From Paenibacillus montanisoli (GTDB lineage Bacteria; Bacillota; Bacilli; Paenibacillales; Paenibacillaceae): a stretch of 64,000 bases of DNA. Made by a program: the position numbers and the translations under genes. The stretch spans positions 1,178,001 through 1,242,000 of the forward strand of contig NZ_QLUW01000002.1 of NCBI RefSeq assembly GCF_003268025.1, written 5' to 3'. The notes below the pieces were generated by a model. That model was not told the origin of the DNA, made no database searches, and saw nothing but the letters and a program-made list of their open reading frames with translations. Below, one piece after another: positions 18,146 to 26,634 of this stretch. Positions within the stretch are counted from its first letter, which is position 1, and every line of letters begins with the position of its first letter.

Positions 18146-18174
18146 TTTACACTTGTTACCTGAAACGTTATAAT
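18146..18174 (+). promoter_or_regulatory. Sigma-A promoter of the DUF2626 gene
   Basis: TTTACA (18146-18151) and a perfect TATAAT (18169-18174) are separated by 17 bp, about 45 bp upstream of the start codon of the gene at 18220. Confidence 0.8.
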
Positions 18175-18219
18175 GGGCAATAGTATTGGGTCGAGACAGA
18201 CGAGAAGGGGGATGAAATC

Positions 18220-18456
18220 ATGGCACGCATGTTCCGAGTGCTCGGTTTCTGGACGCTTGTAATTGCACTGATGGCGTTTGCAGGACATATGAACGAGATG
18301 GCGCTCTTGTTCTTTATTCAAACCGTCGTGTTTGTCCTATTGGGCTATTTGAACTTTTCCGAAAGAACCTATATGCTGATGTTCTGGGGATACATGTTGA
18401 TCTCGTTCGTCAGCTTCACGTATTGGACCGTATTTGTAATGGGGAACCCATTCTAA
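18220..18456 (+). CDS. DUF2626 family small membrane protein
   Basis: This 78-residue protein has two or three predicted membrane helices and matches the short DUF2626 family (YqgY type) of Bacillales, whose function is unknown. It begins MARMFRVLGFWTLVIALMAF and ends FVMGNPF. A good sigma-A promoter and an AAGGGGGATG ribosome-binding region precede it, and a strong terminator follows, so it is a monocistronic plus-strand gene between two minus-strand genes. Confidence 0.85.
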   Translation: MARMFRVLGFWTLVIALMAFAGHMNEMALLFFIQTVVFVLLGYLNFSERTYMLMFWGYMLISFVSFTYWTVFVMGNPF

Positions 18457-18490
18457 ATAATCGGATTTCTGACATTTCGCGAAAAGCCGA

Positions 18491-18540
18491 AAAAGGCTGT
18501 TCCCGGAGCTGGTACAAGCTCCGAGGAACAGCCTTTTTTT
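18491..18540 (+). terminator. Bidirectional intrinsic terminator
   Basis: AAAAGGCTGTTCC and GGAACAGCCTTTT enclose an inner GGAGCT/AGCTCC stem, with seven T residues on the plus side and TTTT on the minus side. It ends the DUF2626 gene and, from the other direction, the methyltransferase gene. Confidence 0.92.
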
Positions 18541-18549
18541 CGTATTCGG

Positions 18550-19755
18550 TCAGCCTTTCCCGAGTACCATGACCTTAAACGACTCGCTCATGCCGTCGCT
18601 TAGCAGCAGCTGGCGAATCGAACGGTTGCGCCTTGCCGCCTCGCCGAACGGATTGGAGCCGTCATGCGGCGTCAAATCCTGCAGCAAACCCTGATCGATC
18701 AGAAATTGCTTCTGCGTATCGTAATAAAGCTCCTGCCAACCGGACTTCCCGGCTGAGCGCCTGCATGCGGTGAAATTGACATGTGCCGTGATGTCCTGCT
18801 CGCCTGGCGCCATGAAAGGCCGGTCGGCCGCCATATGGTCCTTGTAGCATAGCATCGTCCCTTGCATCCGGTGCGGAGCCGTTAATTCCCGCGCTTCATG
18901 GCCATAATCCACGATCAAGAGCGCACCGCATGAGATCAGCCCGCCAAGCTGCGCAATCCAAGCCTCCGCAGCCAAATTGACTTCCGTGATCTGGCCCTCG
19001 AGCAATTCGATACCATCCAGTGCCAGCGCCTCGGCTATGCGAGAATCGGTAAGTGAAGTGTAGACATAACGGAACCATTCCGGTTCGCAATCCGACGCAG
19101 CTGCAGCTACGCCAAGCTCCCAAAGCTGTCCGTTATGCTTAGCAACGCGGTGAACGGGAAATGCGTCAAGCAGCTCATTGGCGATAATGATCACCATAGA
19201 CGACGGCTCGTTTTCGCCTTGCTTCAAGTCACTCAATACGCCGTGGGCTTCCTCAGGAGGCATGAAATTCAGCTTAAGCAGGCCCGGAATGCCTGATGTC
19301 CCTTGACGCAGCCTTCCTTGCGCCTCCTTCAAATGGACGGGGTTGCTGTCTACGACGCAGTATTTTGCCCGGTTCAACCAAGCATGTCCCGCCTTCGTCC
19401 AAGCAGCGATGATCTGCTGCGAAAGCAAGCCCGTTCCCGCTCCCCATTCCATGAAAATCAAGCTCGAAGCCGCACCGTTCGCCTCAATCAAGGAAGCTGC
19501 GTAAGCCGCAAGCTTCTCGCCCATGATTGTGCCGATGGAAGAACTGGTATAGAAATCGCCTGATTTGCCGACACGCACATTGCCTGATCGATAATAGCCA
19601 TCATTTTCGTCGTATAAGCAAATAGCCATATAGTCATGAAACGAAATGCAGCTTGCTTCCCCCGCTTCTTCATGCGACGGCGAAAGCCTTCCCTTCAAAC
19701 CGCTGATGTCGATGCGTTCCTTTATGTACGCGGGCAAACGGCCCGTTTTAGCCAT
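18550..19755 (-). CDS. SAM-dependent methyltransferase, MidA/NDUFAF7 family
   Basis: This class I methyltransferase belongs to the COG1565 family; the mitochondrial relative NDUFAF7 methylates an arginine of complex I, and the bacterial target is unknown. The ATG at 19755 lies after TTTGGAGGGG and gives 400 residues. Family hallmarks are the N-terminal YMAICLYDENDGYY and GDFYTSSSIG segments and the SAM loop EWGAGTGLLS. The C-terminal half has the conserved LLIVDYGHEARE stretch. It is divergent from the coiled-coil protein gene at 19875. Confidence 0.88.
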   Translation of the reverse strand: MAKTGRLPAYIKERIDISGLKGRLSPSHEEAGEASCISFHDYMAICLYDENDGYYRSGNVRVGKSGDFYTSSSIGTIMGEKLAAYAASLIEANGAASSLIFMEWGAGTGLLSQQIIAAWTKAGHAWLNRAKYCVVDSNPVHLKEAQGRLRQGTSGIPGLLKLNFMPPEEAHGVLSDLKQGENEPSSMVIIIANELLDAFPVHRVAKHNGQLWELGVAAAASDCEPEWFRYVYTSLTDSRIAEALALDGIELLEGQITEVNLAAEAWIAQLGGLISCGALLIVDYGHEARELTAPHRMQGTMLCYKDHMAADRPFMAPGEQDITAHVNFTACRRSAGKSGWQELYYDTQKQFLIDQGLLQDLTPHDGSNPFGEAARRNRSIRQLLLSDGMSESFKVMVLGKG

Positions 19756-19874
19756 AGTTGATCCCCTCCAAACAAGGACAAAATTACCGCTTGCAGATAT
19801 AATAGAATTGGCAATCGCATATAGTAGTGCATGCAAAGCATCGCGAAGCATTGCTTAAGAAAGGGGAGCCCTTC

Positions 19875-20963
19875 GTGAAAGGAACGACACGCCGGCGGAT
19901 TGCGGCGTTCGCCGTTTGCGCGCTCGCTGTCTGGCTGACCATTTTCCCCGCATTCGCCGATCCTGCAACCCCGGAGGACGAAGAGGTCAGACGGATGCTG
20001 GAGAAAAGCCTCTCCGTCGTTGAGATCGACAAGGAAATCGTAAGAGTACAGCAGCAGAAGCAGACCGTTGCCGAGCAGCTGCAAGTCTCGCAGGACAAGC
20101 TGAAGGAGCAGGAGCAGGCTATCGAGAAAAAACGCGAGGACGCAGGCAAAGTACTCCGTGCCTATTATACCGGAGAAAGAGATATTTGGCTTACGGCGCT
20201 GCTGTCCGTCGATAATCTGTCGGAGCTGCTGACGCTGCTCGATTATTTCGACCTTATTTTTGCTAATGACAAGCTTACCTTGAACACGTATAAGAAGCAA
20301 TATAAAGAGCTTAAGAGCAGCATAGCCAAGCTAGATGACCAATCGAAGCAGCTGGACGAACTCGAGGAACGGCTGAATACGCAGCGAGCCCGCGTGGTCG
20401 CGCTGCAGAAGGATGTCGATTCCGCGCTTAACGGTCGGTCCGATGCGGACAATCTTAGGCTGCTCATCTCCGAATTTACGGATTTCTGGGAAAATGTCGG
20501 CTTGACCGAGGTAAAGCGCTATTTCAGCGCCCTATCCAAAGCAATGAAGCATATGCCGGCTTGGGTGCAGGAGAACAAGGACGACATGCTCGAAATCAAC
20601 GGCTTCAACTACTCGTTGACGATTCCGGAAGATAAGCTGAACGCCTTCCTGCGGGAACAAAACGAACTGTTCAACACCTTCGCCTTCGCATTCGAGAAGG
20701 ACACCGTCATCGTAACCGGTAAACGCGACAACCTGGAGGTGCGGCTAACCGGCCATTATACATTGGAGGAAACCGGTTCGATTTTGTTTCATGTCGATTC
20801 ACTCATGTTTAACGGGCTGGAGCTGCCGGACACAACGCGGGCTGAGCTCGAGAAGGAGTTTGACCTCGGCTTCTACCCGTCCAAAATCGTTTCCTTCCTA
20901 AAAACCAAATCAGTCGCCGTCGAGGATGGAAAGCTGCTGATCAAGCTTTCAATCAGCCTTTGA
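19875..20963 (+). CDS. Secreted coiled-coil protein with a beta-rich C-terminal domain
   Basis: The GTG at 19875 follows AAAGGGGAG and gives 362 residues; the in-frame ATG at 19827 lacks a site. Residues about 7-29 are a signal peptide ending AFADP. Residues about 45-200 form a two-part coiled coil of the kind seen at the N terminus of PcsB/CwlO-type wall proteins, including the ALLSVDNLSELL hinge. No NlpC/P60 or other hydrolase domain follows. Instead the last 140 residues alternate short beta strands (TIPEDKLNAFL, VRLTGHYTLEE, VEDGKLLIKLSI), a pattern resembling YpmS or LmeA-type lipid-binding folds; that comparison is inference. Function is unknown. Confidence 0.72.
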   Translation: MKGTTRRRIAAFAVCALAVWLTIFPAFADPATPEDEEVRRMLEKSLSVVEIDKEIVRVQQQKQTVAEQLQVSQDKLKEQEQAIEKKREDAGKVLRAYYTGERDIWLTALLSVDNLSELLTLLDYFDLIFANDKLTLNTYKKQYKELKSSIAKLDDQSKQLDELEERLNTQRARVVALQKDVDSALNGRSDADNLRLLISEFTDFWENVGLTEVKRYFSALSKAMKHMPAWVQENKDDMLEINGFNYSLTIPEDKLNAFLREQNELFNTFAFAFEKDTVIVTGKRDNLEVRLTGHYTLEETGSILFHVDSLMFNGLELPDTTRAELEKEFDLGFYPSKIVSFLKTKSVAVEDGKLLIKLSISL

Positions 20964-22301
20964 CGGTACGAGCGGCGGCGCTTCGGCGCCGTCTTTTTTT
21001 TGCGACTGCTGCACCGGCTCCTCGTTCCACTTCGCGATAAATTGGCTCGTCAAATCCGGCTGCAGCGTCGTCTTCGTGCCCCCGAGCACCGTCAGCAGCT
21101 TCGACCATCGCTCCCACCTTTCCCGCCATGCCGGATCCGGCGTAACGGATGCCAAGCTCAGCATGTTGACAAGAAAATGAGGCGGCCGCTCCTTAATATC
21201 GTAATATTCGAATTCATTGGTCATAGCGGAAATGCGCGCAGGCACCCGCTTCAAGGTTCTGTAGCGATTCAGCTGAGCGTTGGAGGAGTCCATCTCCGTT
21301 ATGTACGCTTTCGCTTCCTCCAGCCGTTCCGTCTCAGCGGACACAACGAAGCTTCTTCCGTTCGAGCTTACGACCGGACCATCTGCCCCGCCGACGGACA
21401 GCAGGTTTCGTTCATCATCCGTAAGCGACTGGTACATTGACCATGGGATGATGGCGGACATCAGCTTCTCGGCCCCGAAGGCGCCAAGCAGCTGATTTCT
21501 TTCTTGGACAGGCGCCAGCCTGTAGAGACCGGCTGCATGCTCCGCGGCGAACAAGAGCTGCTCCTTCTGCGTCACCGTGAGCGGGGAAAGGTTAGCTGCC
21601 GGATCACTGTTCTCTTTAAACATGCCGATCCAGGCCGCCATTTCCTTCGGATCGGCTGTATTGATATTAAAAGGCGTCAACTGCGGATTAGCCGTCTGCA
21701 GCGTCTCGATAGCAGCCTTGAGCGCATTCAGGTCTTTCGGCGGTGCGATCAATCCGGACGCCTTCAGCAAGTTCTTCTGCCAGACGACCAGCAGCGGATC
21801 GCAATCCAGCGGCACGCCCCAGAGCGAGCCATTCCACTTGACATAACTTGTTAGCGCTTCCAATTGATCGGCAGCGGTATCTCCCGAAATGATTTCATCT
21901 ACGGGGAGGAGGAAACCTTGCACGGCAAACTCACGCACCCGGTCGTTGTCGAGCAGCATCAAGTCGAACGGCTCGCCGGCTTGGGATGCCTTCTTCCTGG
22001 CTGTGTCCGCGTCCTCGTCATGGATATTGGTCATTACGATGTTAATTTCGGGGTGGATGAGGTGAAAGTGCTCGTTTTCCAGCTGCCAATATTGATATTC
22101 CGTCTCGCTCATGGAAACAGCGATCGATAAGGTCTTTCGATCCTGGTCATCGCCGTCGACGACTTCAGGACTGCTCTTGGATGGATTGCCGTCATCGGAG
22201 GGCATTAAGGTAGAATCAGGCTTGCCGAATATAGGAACAAGCAGCGCGGCGCAAATCGTAAATACGCTCAGCAGCAGCATGGCTTCTTTTCTTCGTAACA
22301 C
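20949..22301 (-). CDS. Extracellular solute-binding protein, orphan
   Basis: The 450-residue product looks like a family 1 (sugar-type) ABC solute-binding protein: an N-terminal hydrophobic segment (about 8-26), a LSIAVSMSETEYQYWQ start of the mature fold, and a typical LMLLDNDRVREFAVQGFLLPVDE segment. The start is GTG after CAGGAGGG. The only nearby Cys is in FTIC, which is not a good lipobox, so it may be anchored by the uncleaved helix. No permease or ATPase gene is close by. Two 28-bp palindromic repeats lie just upstream of its ribosome-binding site. Its last codons overlap those of the convergent coiled-coil gene by 15 bp. Confidence 0.82.
   Translation of the reverse strand: MLRRKEAMLLLSVFTICAALLVPIFGKPDSTLMPSDDGNPSKSSPEVVDGDDQDRKTLSIAVSMSETEYQYWQLENEHFHLIHPEINIVMTNIHDEDADTARKKASQAGEPFDLMLLDNDRVREFAVQGFLLPVDEIISGDTAADQLEALTSYVKWNGSLWGVPLDCDPLLVVWQKNLLKASGLIAPPKDLNALKAAIETLQTANPQLTPFNINTADPKEMAAWIGMFKENSDPAANLSPLTVTQKEQLLFAAEHAAGLYRLAPVQERNQLLGAFGAEKLMSAIIPWSMYQSLTDDERNLLSVGGADGPVVSSNGRSFVVSAETERLEEAKAYITEMDSSNAQLNRYRTLKRVPARISAMTNEFEYYDIKERPPHFLVNMLSLASVTPDPAWRERWERWSKLLTVLGGTKTTLQPDLTSQFIAKWNEEPVQQSQKKDGAEAPPLVPSKAD
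20962..21001 (+). terminator. Intrinsic terminator inside the opposite gene
   Basis: GACGG...GGCGC-TTCG-GCGCC-GTC is followed by eight T residues on the plus strand. It ends the coiled-coil protein gene and lies within the last codons of the minus-strand solute-binding protein gene, where it encodes the run K-K-D-G-A-E-A. Confidence 0.85.
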
Positions 22302-22314
22302 CTTGTCCCTCCTG

Positions 22315-22375
22315 TAATAGGGAGTTTGCGGAGCAAACTCTCACTGATAATAGGGAGTTTGCGCAGCAAACTCTC
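22315..22375. repeat. Tandem pair of 28-bp palindromic repeats
   Basis: TAATAGGGAGTTTGC-GNA-GCAAACTCTC occurs at 22315-22342 and 22348-22375, a 33-bp period, with a single base difference at the centre. Each holds a perfect 8-bp inverted repeat GAGTTTGC/GCAAACTC. They lie in the leader of the solute-binding protein gene (start 22301), downstream of a weak promoter-like GCGACA/TAAAAT pair near 22400-22430 on the minus strand. Confidence 0.85.
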
Positions 22376-22528
22376 TCTGCTTTTTTAGCTAATCTTTATT
22401 TTAGCAAGAAAGCGCTTTTTTGTCGCCCCGTCATTTCGCCGATGCCCTCATTCGCGTTGCGTCCAGCCACGGAATCCGTCATACTAATTGGCAGGGAAAA
22501 GGAACCTGACTCGGAGGTGAATCGCACT

Positions 22529-23038
22529 ATGCAACCAATCTACAGCGTTCAGCTGCACTTGCCGGAGGATAAGCTGCCGGGCTACTATGCGCAAATCGTG
22601 AAAGGCATCGCCGATACTGTCACCCTGCTGGATCGAGATAAGACGCTTCTCTTCGTTCACAGCCTTGCGGAGGCCGAAGCGATTGAGGCGTTCGTCGCGA
22701 AATATAACGTTACATGCGAGTATGGCCAATGGGTTCAGCTTGATGATACATGGTCCATCCAGATGCGTACGTTCACCGATTACGGCCTGATCACCCGTTC
22801 GGAGAACCGGTTTCTCGATTTGGCGCTCGCTTCCGTCGTCAGCCTGAGCCCAGGCACTGCTCCGGATGCCGAGCTCGCTCTGGCTGCGGAACAAGCGGAT
22901 GAACACGCGCTCGCCTGGCAGACGCAAAATGACGGCCAGCGGCTTATCGCCGTCGACCGTCATCAGACCGCGCTTATCGCGGGCATCGCCCGGGCTTACC
23001 GCTGCAGCTCCAGCGTGGTGCTGGCCGCAGCCGATTAA
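22529..23038 (+). CDS. Hypothetical cytosolic protein
   Basis: I do not recognise this 169-residue protein. The ATG at 22529 is chosen because CGGAGGTGA lies 8 nt upstream. There is no signal peptide or membrane segment. The N-terminal half reads as an alpha/beta fold (MQPIYSVQLHLPEDKL, LLDRDKTLLFVHSLAEAEAIEAFV), and the C-terminal half is alanine-rich with a single VDRHQ motif. It converges on ylaK, with the stop codons overlapping by 4 bp and no terminator between them. Confidence 0.65.
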   Translation: MQPIYSVQLHLPEDKLPGYYAQIVKGIADTVTLLDRDKTLLFVHSLAEAEAIEAFVAKYNVTCEYGQWVQLDDTWSIQMRTFTDYGLITRSENRFLDLALASVVSLSPGTAPDAELALAAEQADEHALAWQTQNDGQRLIAVDRHQTALIAGIARAYRCSSSVVLAAAD

Positions 23039-24366
23039 AGCAAATCTGCCGCCAGCTGGGCGAGCTTCGAACGCTCGCCCTTCTCCAGCGTCATATGGCC
23101 GCTGACGCTCTCCTGCTTGAACCGTTCCACGATATGCGTCAAGCCGTTGCTGATGGAATCGAGATACGGATGGTCGATCTGCTCCGGATCGCCCATCAGC
23201 ACGATTTTGCTGCCTTCGCCGACGCGCGAAACGATCGTTTTCACCTCATGCCTGGTCAAGTTTTGCGCTTCGTCAATGATGATGAACTGCCCCGGAATCG
23301 AACGTCCCCGGATATAGGTGAGCGCCTCCACTTGAATGCTGCCGAGCCCCATCAAGATTTTATCGATGTCCCCCGACTTTTTCGTATCGAACAAATACTC
23401 CAAATTATCATAAATCGGCTGCATCCACGGACGCAGCTTCTCATCCTTCTCACCTGGCAAATACCCGATGTCCTTCCCCATTGGCACAACCGGCCTTGCG
23501 ATCAGCAGCTTCTTGTATTTGTGCTCATCCTCGACCTTCATGAGGCCTGCAGCCAGCGCAAGCAGCGTCTTGCCCGTGCCTGCTTTGCCTGTCAGCGTCA
23601 CAAGCGGAATGTCGTCGCTGAGCAGAAGCTCCAGCGCCATGCGCTGCTGCGCGTTCCGTGCGGTAATGCCCCACACCGGATCATTGCTTAAATAAAGCGG
23701 CTCCAGCCTAGCGCCATCTTGACTTACCTTCAGGAGCGCCGACTTGGAGGTTCCCATTTCATCCCGGAGGATGACAAATTCATTCGGGTGCAGCCGCGTA
23801 TTCATCTGCAGATTCTTGATCGTAAGAAACCGGTACGAATAAAATTCGTCGATGACCGAAGGATGCACCTTCAAAGTTAAATAGCCTGCGTACACGTCCG
23901 ACGGCGCAACGACCTGATCGGACTTATAGTCTTGGGCTTCCAGACCCAGCACATCCGCTTTAATGCGGACGAGCACATCTTTGCTGACGATAATGACTGG
24001 ATTCGACTCTTCTTTATCCTGCTGCTCAATATGGTAATTAACCGCAACCGCTAAAATCCGATTGTCGTTGGACATTTCACCGAACATTTCCTGCACCCGC
24101 ATGAAGCTGCGATGATTCAATTCCACCTTCAAAATGCCACCGTTGTCAAGCTCGATTCCTTCGTGCAAACGCCCCGTCAGCCGCATCTGATCCAGCAATC
24201 TGGATACATGCCGTGCATTGCGGCCAAGCTCGTCAGCAAGTCTTTTCTTCGAGTCAATCTCTTCCAACACCACCGCGGGAATTATGACCTCGTTGTCATC
24301 AAAAGCGAAGATCGCTTGCGGATCATGTAACAGTACGTTAGTGTCTAGCACGAATATCTTTTTCAT
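23035..24366 (-). CDS. ylaK: PIN-PhoH ATPase, YlaK type
   Basis: This 443-residue protein combines an N-terminal PIN-type RNase domain (FVLDTNVLLHDP at the start, with further acidic residues in VVLEEIDSKK) and a C-terminal PhoH-like P-loop ATPase with Walker A GKAGTGKT and Walker B FIIIDEAQN. PIN-PhoH proteins such as VapBC-associated PhoH2 act as ATP-dependent RNA helicase-nucleases; the role in Bacillales is not firmly established. The ATG at 24366 follows CAGGAGGG. Its neighbour at 24481, divergently read, is the YlaJ-like lipoprotein, as in the yla region of B. subtilis. Confidence 0.92.
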   Translation of the reverse strand: MKKIFVLDTNVLLHDPQAIFAFDDNEVIIPAVVLEEIDSKKRLADELGRNARHVSRLLDQMRLTGRLHEGIELDNGGILKVELNHRSFMRVQEMFGEMSNDNRILAVAVNYHIEQQDKEESNPVIIVSKDVLVRIKADVLGLEAQDYKSDQVVAPSDVYAGYLTLKVHPSVIDEFYSYRFLTIKNLQMNTRLHPNEFVILRDEMGTSKSALLKVSQDGARLEPLYLSNDPVWGITARNAQQRMALELLLSDDIPLVTLTGKAGTGKTLLALAAGLMKVEDEHKYKKLLIARPVVPMGKDIGYLPGEKDEKLRPWMQPIYDNLEYLFDTKKSGDIDKILMGLGSIQVEALTYIRGRSIPGQFIIIDEAQNLTRHEVKTIVSRVGEGSKIVLMGDPEQIDHPYLDSISNGLTHIVERFKQESVSGHMTLEKGERSKLAQLAADLL

Positions 24367-24480
24367 CGTGAGCCCTCCTGGCGTTGGAATTTCGTTCAAA
24401 GGTGTACATAGCGCAGCCTGCTTGTAGGCAAACTATGCTTGAACAGACTTTGCAAACTCTAGAAAGGTCAGGTGGCGAAT

Positions 24481-25026
24481 ATGGGAAAATGGCTGGTGCC
24501 CGCTATGATCCTTTGCTTGCTGGCAACAGGGTGTAACACCGTCGCCCGCAATGAGACATCACCCTCTCCACAGAATGATAAACGCGTTCGCGTACAACAG
24601 AGCGCTCCGCAGAAAAAGCAAATCAGCAATCCTACGCAAGTCGCGGACCGCTTGGAAAAATTAGCGCGTGACGTTCCAGGCGTAAAAAACGCACACTGCG
24701 TTGTTTTTAAAAATACGGCGATCGTTGGCATCGATGTAGCTGGAAATCTGGAACGCTCCCGTGTCGGCACAATCAAATACGCGGTTGCCGAAGCTTTCCG
24801 AAAAGATCCGTACGGCATCGACGCGATCGTGACGGCCGATATGGATCTTGCGTCCCGCCTGAAAGAAGTGCAAGCCGACTGGAGGCGCGGCCGGCCGATT
24901 GCCGGATTCGCCGAAGAAATGGCGGACATTATCGGACGGATCGTGCCGCAAATTCCGCGGGATGTCCAGCCGGAGCAGCCGGATCACGCAAAAACAGACA
25001 AGCAAAAACTCAATCAACGGCTGTAG
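24481..25026 (+). CDS. ylaJ: YhcN/YlaJ family sporulation lipoprotein
   Basis: YhcN/YlaJ proteins are spore-associated lipoproteins linked to cortex and germination. The 181-residue product (ATG at 24481 after AGGTGG; a GTG at 24472 is possible) starts with a signal peptide and lipobox LLATGC. After a linker it has the family core: VADRLEKLARDVPGVKNAHCVVF, then IVGIDV, a KYAVAEAF stretch, and a C-terminal helical tail. In B. subtilis ylaJ and ylaK are in the same direction; here they are divergent. Confidence 0.85.
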   Translation: MGKWLVPAMILCLLATGCNTVARNETSPSPQNDKRVRVQQSAPQKKQISNPTQVADRLEKLARDVPGVKNAHCVVFKNTAIVGIDVAGNLERSRVGTIKYAVAEAFRKDPYGIDAIVTADMDLASRLKEVQADWRRGRPIAGFAEEMADIIGRIVPQIPRDVQPEQPDHAKTDKQKLNQRL

Positions 25027-25072
25027 CTTCCGGATGAACCAGCCGGACCCGTGGCCGTCGGAAGCAGAACAC

Positions 25073-25105
25073 AAAAAGCCTAGTGAAGGTTCACTAGGCT
25101 TTTTT
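25073..25105. terminator. Bidirectional intrinsic terminator
   Basis: AAAAAGCCTAGTGAA and TTCACTAGGCTTTTT form a perfect 15-bp stem with a two-base tip and A/T runs on both sides. It serves the YlaJ-like gene on plus and contains the stop codon of the minus gene ending at 25094. Confidence 0.95.
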
Positions 25106-25546
25106 CATGGCTGCAAACACCTGTCCATCCAGCTTGTCTGCAGCTCTTTTGTCATACGTTTTCTCATATTCGGGTCTTGCGGACAAGCGCGCGCCGTAAA
25201 ACATCGCATCGCGAATTGAGGCGATCTCGATGTCATAGCAGCTTAGCTTGAATGGTACATCTTCCAGCGCATCGGTTACGAGACGTGCCGTGCCGTAGAT
25301 CGTTTGAACAGTACCCGGCGCAAACACAGTAACGCTTACAGCTGGATTCGAAGTCATATTCACCCGCAGGCGGGAGCGTCCGTCAATCACTAGGCGCAAT
25401 GTGGCGCGGTTGACCGCACAAATCCACGAAATGGCGCTGGAAGTAGGAAATCCATTGTCTGCGTCAATCGTATGAAGCAGAACAAACGGCTCTTTCTCCA
25501 AGCCACTTAGCAGCTCGTCAGTAAGTACGGTTACGGATTCAGCCAT
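25094..25546 (-). CDS. Pyridoxamine 5'-phosphate oxidase-fold protein
   Basis: This 150-residue protein has the split-barrel flavin-reductase/PNPOx fold (FVLLHTIDADNGFPTSSAISW at the start, then LRLVIDGRSRLRVNM and VQTIYGTARLV). Members bind FMN, F420 or heme; the substrate cannot be deduced. The ATG at 25546 is 7 nt after AAGGAGG, while the ATG two codons earlier touches that site. It is a single gene with its stop codon inside the shared terminator. Confidence 0.8.
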   Translation of the reverse strand: MAESVTVLTDELLSGLEKEPFVLLHTIDADNGFPTSSAISWICAVNRATLRLVIDGRSRLRVNMTSNPAVSVTVFAPGTVQTIYGTARLVTDALEDVPFKLSCYDIEIASIRDAMFYGARLSARPEYEKTYDKRAADKLDGQVFAAMKKA

Positions 25547-25621
25547 CCGCATTCCTCCTTGCCTTTAGCGTGGATGCTTCGATGGTTCCATTATAGCATA
25601 GCCATGGCCACTCTACCACCT

Positions 25622-26620
25622 TCATTCCGCCAGTTTCGCCGCCAGCGCCGCTTTCGCTTCTTCCAGCTTCGCATCGTTCAGCTGAACATACGGCGAGTGC
25701 CATTCGCCTTCAAGCGGAATGAACGTAATATCGGTCTTGCTGATACCGAAGTACGTCTTCATCATATTCTCGACCTCGGACGGCGGAATGTCCATCCTCA
25801 TATTGCTGCCGACCGCTTTGATGACGCCTGCGATTTTCGTTACGCTTGAAAACGATTTAAGCTTATCGGCGATTTCGCCAAGCACCTGGCTCTCGCGACG
25901 GTTTCGGTCGAAGTCGCTCGACATGTTCGTGCCGTCATTGGACTTGCGGTAACGGACAAAGTCGAGCGCATCGTCGCCGCTCAGGTTCTGATGCCCCTTC
26001 TTCAAATCAATGTCCGTTCCGTCGGCATTGTCGACATAGCGCATATCCATGTCTACATCGACCTCGACGCCGCCCAGCGCATCTACAACGTCGACAAAGC
26101 CCTGAAAATTGATCGTCGTCGTATAGTCAATCGGAATGCCGAAATAAGCACTGAACATTTTGCGCAAATCCTGCTTCGCCTGAATCTCCGCTTCCTTTCC
26201 CTTAAGACCGTCGTCATGGGCCAAAGCAACGAATCGGGAGTAGTAAGAGTTGGCTTTACGGGGCTTATACCCGTCCAGCTCGATCTTGGAGTCGCGCGGA
26301 ATGGATACGACAACCGCCGATTTAGTCGAGGGATTGAATGCCGCCACCATCATCACGTCCGTATTCAAGCTCCCCGTTTCCTTGCGGGTGTCGACGCCGA
26401 GCAGCATGATCGCCACCGGCTTCACCTTGACCGATTGATTGGCCGATACCGTTACGGAAGGATCCGCGTCCGTCGTAATATCAAGCAGCGCATCCTTGGA
26501 TACTTTGACCAAATACGCCAAGTATCCGGCAATCCCGATCAGGATCACGAGAAACACAACCATCAGTCTGCGCAGCCAATAACGTTTCTTGCGCGGGGCG
26601 GGCTCTGGTTTCCTTGTCAT
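25622..26620 (-). CDS. LytR-CpsA-Psr family glycopolymer ligase
   Basis: LCP enzymes move teichoic-acid-type or other phospho-linked polymers from undecaprenyl pyrophosphate to peptidoglycan outside the membrane. The 332-residue product has a basic cytoplasmic tail, one membrane helix (about 17-38) and the LCP catalytic domain, with the family marks LLGVDTRKETGSLNTDVMM near 74, VSIPRDSKIEL near 105 and the conserved arginines in FDRNRRESQVL. The ATG at 26620 follows AGGTGG. It lies 15 bp after the small gene 26635-26907. Confidence 0.93.
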   Translation of the reverse strand: MTRKPEPAPRKKRYWLRRLMVVFLVILIGIAGYLAYLVKVSKDALLDITTDADPSVTVSANQSVKVKPVAIMLLGVDTRKETGSLNTDVMMVAAFNPSTKSAVVVSIPRDSKIELDGYKPRKANSYYSRFVALAHDDGLKGKEAEIQAKQDLRKMFSAYFGIPIDYTTTINFQGFVDVVDALGGVEVDVDMDMRYVDNADGTDIDLKKGHQNLSGDDALDFVRYRKSNDGTNMSSDFDRNRRESQVLGEIADKLKSFSSVTKIAGVIKAVGSNMRMDIPPSEVENMMKTYFGISKTDITFIPLEGEWHSPYVQLNDAKLEEAKAALAAKLAE

Positions 26621-26634
26621 GGCGTCCACCTTCG

